From contig OY759216.1 in assembly GCA_963662175.1 (NCBI GenBank), positions 38,023,087 to 38,087,086 on the forward strand: a DNA stretch of 64,000 nt, in the 5' to 3' direction. The stretch's first letter is position 1; every line of letters starts with the position of its first letter. Shown here piece after piece: positions 56,711-64,000 of the stretch. The stretch comes from Aradus depressus. Lineage: Eukaryota; Arthropoda; Insecta; Hemiptera; Aradidae. The translations under genes and the position numbers were made by a program. Under the pieces are notes generated by a model that made no database searches, had not been told where the DNA came from, and worked only from the letters and a program-made list of their open reading frames with translations.

Positions 56711-57385
56711 TTTCTTCCCCGACTATACGGAGTATAGGGGAAGTTATGTAATCGGTCAACAATTCGATGCGGGGTTTACAACGAAATTTCATGTTTTCCT
56801 ACCTCCAGATTCCAAATATGAAAAAAAAAATTGTCTGTCTAGGTGTGTCTCTGCGAACATGATAATAACAATCGATAGAATGAATTTATCGACACATTTT
56901 ATGTGTAACCTGAACCCCATAAGGACAACACCTACCGATTTTCACCCAAATCGGTCAAAAGAAAGGAGAGGATTAGGGGAGAGGCTTAACTGAAAAACTC
57001 TAATAACAGCCGTTGTAATGAATGTATCGACACAAAATTTCATGAGGATTCAAACACTCATAAGGACGACATTAATTTTCAGCGGAATCGGTAGAAGACA
57101 AGCTCAACTCAAAAAACCCAATAACTGCAGATGAAATGAATAATAAGAACACAACCTGTCAAATTTCAGCGATATCGGCCGAAGGAAAGTAGGGGTTCAG
57201 GGGAGGGGGCTCAATTCAAAACCCTTAATAACTGCCGAAGTAAGGAATTATTGAGGATTAGGAGCCCCTATGTAAGTCAACTATTTAATATTAGCGCAAA
57301 TGGTCGACTGGTTTTGGCGAAGTGTGTGTGATAAATTTGTTCTGAAGAAGTACATAGTCGGTGATTCACCGACGATTTTTGTTTA
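56711..57385 (-). repeat. Family A copy, central hairpin to terminal hairpin
   Basis: It begins with a hairpin (ttccccgactatacggagta, then taggggaa), then gttatgtaatcggtcaacaa, reversed modules, and ends gtacatagtcggtgattcac. Confidence 0.75.
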
Positions 57386-58737
57386 ACGTCCTGATACATC
57401 TGAAGCAACATTGTTTCAGTTTGTTGATACTTGTTGCTCGAATGTTTATTCTGTAACTGTGCAACTTGTTTCAACTGTAGGCTGTTTTTCCCTTTTTCTT
57501 GTCAAGTTCCCCGTCATTGTTCGGGGGTTGTTACGAGTTGTTAGTCCCTCTATCTGGGGGAGAATGTTTTCAAGACTATGTCTGCTCCACCAGTCCTCTT
57601 GATTGTCCCTTCATCTTGAACAGAAAAACTCTTCACTTGAGGCCTATTCATACGAAACCTTCCTTCAGATTGTCTCCCGTTCGCCTTTTGTTACTTCTCC
57701 GGTCTCTACCAGCTAACTTGGAAGACAAACAGCTTTCCATGTGTTTATCTGTATGTGCTCCTTGATTGGAACATATCTTAGGTGGTCTTTGAAACGATAT
57801 TACTCTACTAGTCCTGAAAGCTTTCCAAACGTCGGAAGTCTATCTATGAGGAACATAAATATACTTGTGTGGACATCAGCTCACTCTAATGGGTATTTGT
57901 CTCCCTTCGATGGCTTGTTTTCATTCAAACTTGCTTTAGTCGCTGTAGATAGAAGCCTCAAATTTGTCTTTACTCATATTTTTGAACGCGGTGTGTCTAG
58001 GACGAATTTCTTTTCTATGAATCGTCCATCGAAGTATGCCTTAATGATGATTCTACTCATCATTACCTTTCATTAGTATAAAATGTATGCTTCGGCGGAA
58101 ACTAGCTTTTCGTACTTGAATGCCCTACATTTTTCAAAATGTTGTCATTGGATTCGAGGTTCTAGGGGGGAGGGGACAACGATTTTGAACGATGATGATT
58201 TTGAGCTCCCTTATCCGCCATATTATATATAACTTTTCGAAAGACCACCATATTTTGAATATTTTGATTACGCTCATAATTTTTCTGTCAGCTGAATATT
58301 TCAGAAAAAACAGGAAATGTCGGACGATTTAGTCTTTGGAGAGACGGACAGACAGATATACCCAGCTCACTGTAACGTTCCGTTAATGGTTTTCAACCCA
58401 TGGAATCCTGGAAACACACTAAAAATGTTTACGGCCTACATCTTTTTTTTACCGCTATCCATTTGAATTAACATTCTGATATTCACCAAAAATTAAATTA
58501 GCTAATGCTATTTTTTGGTATAAAAATCGCTGCAAATCGCATTCAATCCATGACGTACATATTTTGTGCTCTTCAGCTTGATCGCTGCCATATGTTCCAC
58601 TAGTCTACGTCAATGCAGCTGCTCTTTTTGATTCTCCTTGTGATCGAGGCTTCGTGTTCTTGGATGTTCAGTGTTGTTATGACTTCAGCAGTCGCTGCTT
58701 TATAAAGACAGATTAGATATAAACTTTATAAAATAAA

Positions 58738-59252
58738 AAAGGCATCGGTAAATCACCGGCAATGTACTTTTTCAGAACGAATTAATCAATTAACTTTTCG
58801 GTCCCCCTCTAAAAACAGTCGACCGTTTACGCTAATATTCAATAGTTGACTTACATAAGGGTTACTAAATCCTCAAACTGAAATTTGACGGGTTAAGTCC
58901 TCATTGGGTTTTGACTTCAAATATGAAATTTCATGTCGATACATTCATTACATCGGCAGTCATTGGGGTTTTTGATTTGAGCCCCTTTCATCCTCATTGG
59001 CTGATTCCACTGAAAATTAATAAGTGTCGTCCTTATATGACATTTTTTGTCGATAAAAAACGACAGTTATTACAGTTTTTGAATTAAGCCTATCCCCGTA
59101 TCTTGTTCATAGACATACTAACAGACAGGCATAATTGTTTTTTTCATATTTGAATTCTAGAAGTCGAAAAACATGAAATTCTGTTGAAAACTCTGTATCG
59201 AATTTTTGACCGATAACATAACTTCTATACTTTGTATATATGGGGAAGTAAA
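58738..59252 (+). repeat. Family A copy
   Basis: Starts ggcatcggtaaatcaccggc; modules ttcattacatcggcagtcat; ends ctttgtatatatggggaagt. Confidence 0.75.
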
Positions 59253-59764
59253 ACATTCATCATTATTACAGCAGATGTGTTCTCAGACAATGTTGACAAC
59301 ATTCAGGAATTGCCTCCTTACGTACCTCTGAGTCCGGATGAGAATACTGTTTCAAGTTCTCTCGTCAAACTACCCACAGTCATGGGATGACATCTTGGCG
59401 GCATTCTAGGATATGAGAAATGGTTGGAGTCTCGACAGATGATGTTAAGTAGAGAACGTTGAAGGTACTTAAGGCTGAGGTAGGTAGGAGAACAGTTGGT
59501 ATCCTGCTGGCTGCCAGATCGATACTGGTGTATAGCACTTCACTTGAACAGATGTTTGGGAGGTAACCGCTGTATAAAGTCATTGATAGGGCTTCTCAAT
59601 GGTCACAACCTTGAATGAACTCTCTGATTCTTATGAATGGACTTCAAGTTGGCTGGTCCATTCTTTTAATGATTCTTCACACACCTGTTTACTTTCTAAA
59701 TCAATCTCCTTCAACCGATTCATGAATGACATGAACCGTAAGTAACCGTTAATTGAAAAAAAAA

Positions 59765-60760
59765 GAAAGAAAATCACCGGCAAAGAACTTTCCCAGCTCG
59801 AAATTATCATCTAATTTTTCGCTTTTCCTGAGCGACGAAAAAGCGCTCTGGTAAGCAGGTGACGTCGTAGCTGTAGCACGGGCATGATTCACAATAACTA
59901 AATAAACTATTCTTGCCGTCCTTGTATGGTCTTGGATTCAAATATAATTACATTGACAGTTATTAGCGATTCAACTCAAGTCTCTATTGGTTTTTTGATT
60001 TACGTATACAATTTCAAGTCGATATATTCCTTACGTCGGTAGTTATTAGGTTTTAGATTAGTTAAGCCCTCTAAAATCCCCCTCTTTTGTCAATTTGTTT
60101 GAAAATTAATTGGTATCGTCTTTATGGGGTTCTGAATACACATTTAAAATTTTGTGTCGATATATTCATTCTTTTGAAAGTTATCGTGCTCACAACCATT
60201 CAGGCAGATAAGACTTTTTACTTCACCAGATATACGAAATTTAGGGGAAGTTATCAATTCGGTCAAAAATTCGAAATTGAGTTTTCACCGGACTTTCATG
60301 TTTTCATGGCCTCCTAATGCCAAAAATGAAAAAAAAGTCCTGTCGGTGTGCGTGTCTGTGAACACGATTACTCCCGATAGAATGAGCGTATCAACGCGAA
60401 ATTTTACTTGTGTATCCGGAACCCCATAAGGAGGTTACCTATTGATTTTGTGCCACATCGGTCACAGGGAAGGGGGGATTAGGAGGAAGGCTTAACACAA
60501 AAACTCTAATAACTGCCGTTGTAATGAACATATCGACATGAAATTTTATATTTAAATTCAAAACCTCATAAGGAAGGCATCTCTTAATTTTCAGAGGGGG
60601 GCTCGATTAAAAACCTTAATAACTGCCGATCTAATTACCCAACATTTAGTATTAGGATTCAGAAGCCCCTATTTATGTCAAAAGTAGTTTGGTTTGTTGT
60701 GGGCAGCGCGAAAACTTAATTGACTAATTCGTGCTGGGAAAGTACATAGCCATATATATA
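59765..60760. repeat. Family A complete-looking inverted pair (plus 59765-60180, minus 60210-60760)
   Basis: The left end gaaaatcaccggcaaagaac and right end gctgggaaagtacatagcc are inverted. The two halves meet near the hairpin region at about 60220-60250. A SINE-1 tail fragment (59828-59910: gagcgacgaaaaagcgctct ... ataactaaataaac) sits in the left half. Confidence 0.65.
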
Positions 60761-61941
60761 TAATTAAAGCTGCCTCCTAGTCTAGAGTAAGGAACCAAAC
60801 GTCAGCAGTGTGTGGCCGTTCAGACAAAGTTTCACGGGTCGTCACTCGTCAAAATGGATTTGTGCTTATGTTAGTTCTCGGACTAGCAGCTAATCTGTGA
60901 GAGCTGCCTTCCTCAGTGACATCACCGACCTAAATCCCCCTGACCCTAGACCGGTTTGGTCTGACCTAGGACCAGAGAGGCACAAGTATCACTTACGTAT
61001 CTTATCCCCTTCTCTTCTTTATAAAAGAAGGTCAACAAAAAAGAAGATCTTTGAAGATACCTGTGTGGTTGGTGTCAGGTCCAAGAGAGAGGTTGTTGAG
61101 CTACAGCGACTAAGCTCTGGAAGAGTTCAAAACTCGTCAGTACCCTCTCGTATCTTAAATTGTGAATAAGTGGCGATGTACTTCCCTACCTCGAATATTT
61201 ATTTACATTACAGAGGGATAAGTATTTACTTATCCCTCTGAAACCTAGTTTACTAGTTTGGTTGAAAATCATTAGGTGGCATGGCATACCTACTCATGTT
61301 CTTCTGAATCCTCATCCTAAATTTCCTAATGATACATTCATTACAGAAAAGGGTCCTAACTGTCTAAACTGTTGCTGTTGTCGACTGGGAGCAACTGCCA
61401 GCGGTATCGGTAGTCATCCTTAGCCCATCTTAAATTATTTTGCGCGCTGAGAGAGCTCAGGATCAAGGCTAGCACGATTCTGTATTTACTTCTGAAATTT
61501 CGGGGCAATACATTTGCAATTATTATTTTTTCATTTTTGGAATCAGGCAGGGGGTCGAAACACATTAAATTCCGGTGAACCGATTACATAAATTCGTATG
61601 GAAGTAATGTAAATCAATATAACAAAAAAAATAGATAAATTAATAAAGTAAATATTCGTGGTTTCCTAAGGGTTCTTCTTTGTAAATATTTTGCAACGGG
61701 AAATGTATTCCTATCAATAGCGTAGGCATAAACATGTTAGGGGGTCCCCAACAGAAAGTTTTTTTGATTTTCTTTGGAAAGGGTGGGATTGCTTCTCAGT
61801 TTGTCCAAGCATCGAGTCCAAGCCTCACTAGAGAATAAACATTAAAGGGAACAATTTCTTTTCAAAGTTTGCTATACTATTCAAGTCCTCTTTGGGCTTC
61901 ATCGCTAGTCATGCTCAATTTATACTTTTCGTCAATGGGCG

Positions 61942-62010
61942 ATGCGAGGATTCGAACCTCTGCCTCGCCGTTGATAGCTAGCGACTACCATACCTGGAGG
62001 TTCTACAAAA
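61942..62010 (-). ncRNA. tRNA-like sequence (pseudo-tRNA or SINE head)
   Basis: The minus strand reads gaggttcgaatcctcgca (T-arm/B box) preceded by ggtatggtagtcgctagc (D-arm-like). No clean anticodon stem and acceptor stem pair could be drawn, so it is more likely a SINE head or dead tRNA than a functional gene. Confidence 0.4.
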
Positions 62011-62459
62011 CTTAGATTGACATGTTTCTGTTGAACTAAACCTGGGACAGGCAGACTGACAAACACTCCTATTGACACTAAGAAATGTGTTTCGTTTCCC
62101 CCAAATAACTTTCTCGACTGACTCAAATTGGATTAGGTTCCTCTCCTGAGACAAGGGATCCCGGACCAGACTTTTGCTGATTCTGTTTCGGTCCACATCA
62201 GTTCCTATCTCCTACTTTCCTAGTGGCTATTTCCTTTCGGATATAGAGGGATCTCGGACATTTTGTGATCTTGTAACCCATACAGCAGTTGGTAGATGGT
62301 TAAAATTTGCCCTTGCTGAGGCCCTCAGGTTTTTTATTTGAAAGGTAAATAAATCTTGAAGTTACCTTTAGGGATTCGGTTCCCCGCTTGACTCCTCCGA
62401 ACTACTTCTTGATTCCGAGAGTTCCATATCCTACTACCATATACTACTTCCATATATAT

Positions 62460-62760
62460 ATACACAATTAACGCACCAACTTAAAATTTTTAATGTAATA
62501 AAGTTTATTCATATTTTCCATATCAAAACTATTATTGTTTGAAAAAATAAGTCATTTGAAAATGAAATTTAATTGTAATTTTTGGAAAAATACATGATGA
62601 GTGAAAGAAAAAAAAAGAGAAAGTTGGAAAAATAAAACTTTAAAAAAAAACATAATTTTTACAGTTTAATAATGAGTGATTCCATCTCTGGCATGAATCA
62701 CGTCGGTTAAACACCGTTGCATCCCCTGAAAAATATTTTTGTTCGAGATAAACATTTCAA
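62460..62760 (-). mobile_element. Second Tc1-like C-terminal fragment
   Basis: It shares acaattaacgcaccaactta and tctggcatgaatcacgtcgg with 42712-43075. The coding end is shortened. Confidence 0.7.
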
Positions 62761-63342
62761 AATACTACATAATTTTATGTGGAAAATTCGACTTAGCGTT
62801 ACATGACATCTACCAATAGTAGCGTCCATTTTACTATTAACTAGCCCTCAGACTCATCTCTGGTCGTCTTTTAGTAACTGCGCCTCCGCGTTAGTCTATA
62901 TTGATAATTTTTCTTGCGTTTCACTTCTGGGTGTCACAAAATGTTTTTTCATGCTTTCATTGATACGTTTTTCTAAAATTTGGTGTTTCCCCCCTCCCCA
63001 ATTCACATATGTATATATACATATGAGTTCAATTTTTTTTAAATGAAATACAATTTAACTTGGAACATGAAGCACTCAAAATTCACAGGTCATTTTCGTA
63101 ATAACTTAGGAAATAGTCTTATAACTAAGACGTTACAAAGTTTTTTATTCTTTAAAAAAAAAAAAGAAATTATAACATCTCTAGTGTAAAACTACCTATT
63201 TGATATTCAAATTTTTATTCTTTGAATTTAATGACCATGCTTACAAAAGTGAGTCACAGACTTCCTCGTCCGGTCATGTTATTGGATTTAAATTTTATTA
63301 TAATGTATTACGTTTATTTGAAACATTATAATATTACTAGTC

Positions 63343-63689
63343 GAGGGCGCCGGTAGCTCAGTGGTATGCGTGCTTGACTTCTGAGCTCAAGGTCGTGGGT
63401 TCGTAACCCGACCGAGGCCCTTAGTTTATTTTATCTGGGAGGTAAAATAAACTTAAGCACGCCGTCCTTCGGATGGGACGTTAAGCGATGGTCCCGAGCC
63501 TGTACGATGTCAGGTACTCGTTAAAGACCCCTACCCTAGATGAATAAAAATTTAGGGTAGGCAAAATTTAGGACTCCCACAGTAGAATCGGGCTCATGTC
63601 CACCAGAGTGACGAAAGAGCGCTCTGATAGTAGGCGATATGACCTCGTTGTTAAAGCCCGGGCATGAGTCATAAAACCTAACCTAACCT
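63343..63689 (+). mobile_element. SINE-1, full length reference copy, (CCTAA)n tail
   Basis: Head gagggcgccggtagctcagt (A box) and B box gggttcgtaaccc, then a body of about 270 bp and the tail aaaacctaacctaaccta. The direct repeat attactagtc occurs at 63333-63342 and 63690-63699. Confidence 0.95.
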
Positions 63690-64000
63690 ATTACTAGTCT
63701 ATTCTGTTTTTTAAATATATTTTGTATGTGTGTTTATGGTTTCCTTTGGTACTTTATAGTTTAAAGAAATTTATTTAATTATTACTTCTTTATGTTTAAA
63801 TTGGTCGCGAACGGAAAGTTGTATTCTTTAGATCTCTTTCTAGAAGGATCATTTAATATTTAATCTATAATCGCAAATTTTAGTAATGTTTGCATGTTTA
63901 TTTACAAGACATGTTTAATTACTTATTATTAAGTTATATTTATTAATATTATTGTTTTATATTTGTTTTATAGTTTATCAATAAGAGGAAAAGATACTTT

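Larger units (their letters stand above)
44165..64000 (+). other. Dip2: DIP2 intron 1 (runs to the window edge)
   Basis: This is more than 19.8 kb without a plus-strand exon that I can support. From 44165 to about 45760 it is plain AT-rich DNA with a 22-base A run near 45573. After that it is almost continuously interspersed and tandem repeat, annotated separately. The open segment at 52691-53176 (minus strand) is the only non-repeat protein-like stretch seen. The intervals 47655-47940, 49570-50150, 53230-53990, 57390-58730 and 61620-62440 contain short or broken ORFs that I cannot assign. Confidence 0.7.

Noticed and set aside
57411..58076. Overlapping plus-strand ORFs of 63-111 residues, and a broken minus-strand frame with pieces such as NENKPSKGDKYPLE
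   Set aside because: Several stops and frame switches; possibly a dead transposon protein, but no domain could be named.
60897..61169. 90-residue ORF (SDLGPERHKYHLRIL...)
   Set aside because: No recognisable domain or splice context, lies between family A copies; also tested and rejected as DIP2 exon 2.
63343..63430. tRNA gene at the head of SINE-1 (also 41403, 48495) and SINE-2 (50396)
   Set aside because: A and B boxes are present but the heads continue into repeat bodies with target duplications; they are SINE heads, not tRNA genes.

Overview
This window looks like AT-rich nuclear DNA of an arthropod, most likely an insect. The evidence is small GC-richer exons bounded by GT/AG splice sites, long introns, animal-specific genes (SAMTOR and DIP2), and a dense, nested load of eukaryotic transposons: tRNA-derived SINEs, mariner/Tc1, pogo/Tigger, hAT, a piggyBac-like fragment, LINE remnants, foldback/MITE elements and a locus satellite. 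No operons, prokaryotic genes or CRISPR arrays are seen. Species cannot be fixed from the sequence. All gene models were built by hand from splice-site phase and reading-frame continuity.

Layout. (1) 2254-5267, + strand: the last three coding exons of a coiled-coil/Ser-rich protein whose 5' part lies off the left edge. (2) 8949-9114, - strand: an orphan terminal exon with a diverged inverted copy beside it (9151-9255). (3) 9260-17700: gene-poor and transposon-rich (LINE RNase H fragment, a hAT element with a SINE inside it). (4) 17734-26282, - strand: a complete seven-exon gene for a 228-residue secretory-pathway protein with a signal peptide, a 12-cysteine EB-module-like ectodomain, one membrane span and a cytoplasmic tail ending in a PPTY motif. 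Its introns hold a Tigger deletion derivative and a SINE. (5) 26400-37900: transposon-rich (hAT and piggyBac-like fragments, foldback elements, short tandem repeats, a Tigger-like element with a near-perfect palindrome inside). (6) 37947-39879, - strand: a two-exon SAMTOR gene, 331 residues. (7) 40759-43603, - strand: a three-exon gene for a 197-residue protein consisting almost only of three MLLE (PABC) domains, one per exon, with no RNA-binding domain. (8) 44077-44164, + strand: first coding exon of DIP2, head-to-head with the MLLE gene across about 470 bases. (9) 44165-64000: all or nearly all DIP2 intron 1, packed with repeats, including a roughly 143-bp tandem satellite (45.9-47.5 kb), a palindrome-array transposon (54743-55390), long inverted repeats and nested SINEs.

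The two observations most likely to be new are the stand-alone triple-MLLE protein, which on family knowledge would be a multivalent PAM2-motif binder without RRMs, and the small Cys-rich PPTY membrane protein. In the repeats, the most unusual items are the palindrome-array element, a hairpin-bounded modular repeat family that has locally expanded into a satellite, and SINE copies whose 3' tail is the insect telomere motif (CCTAA)n.
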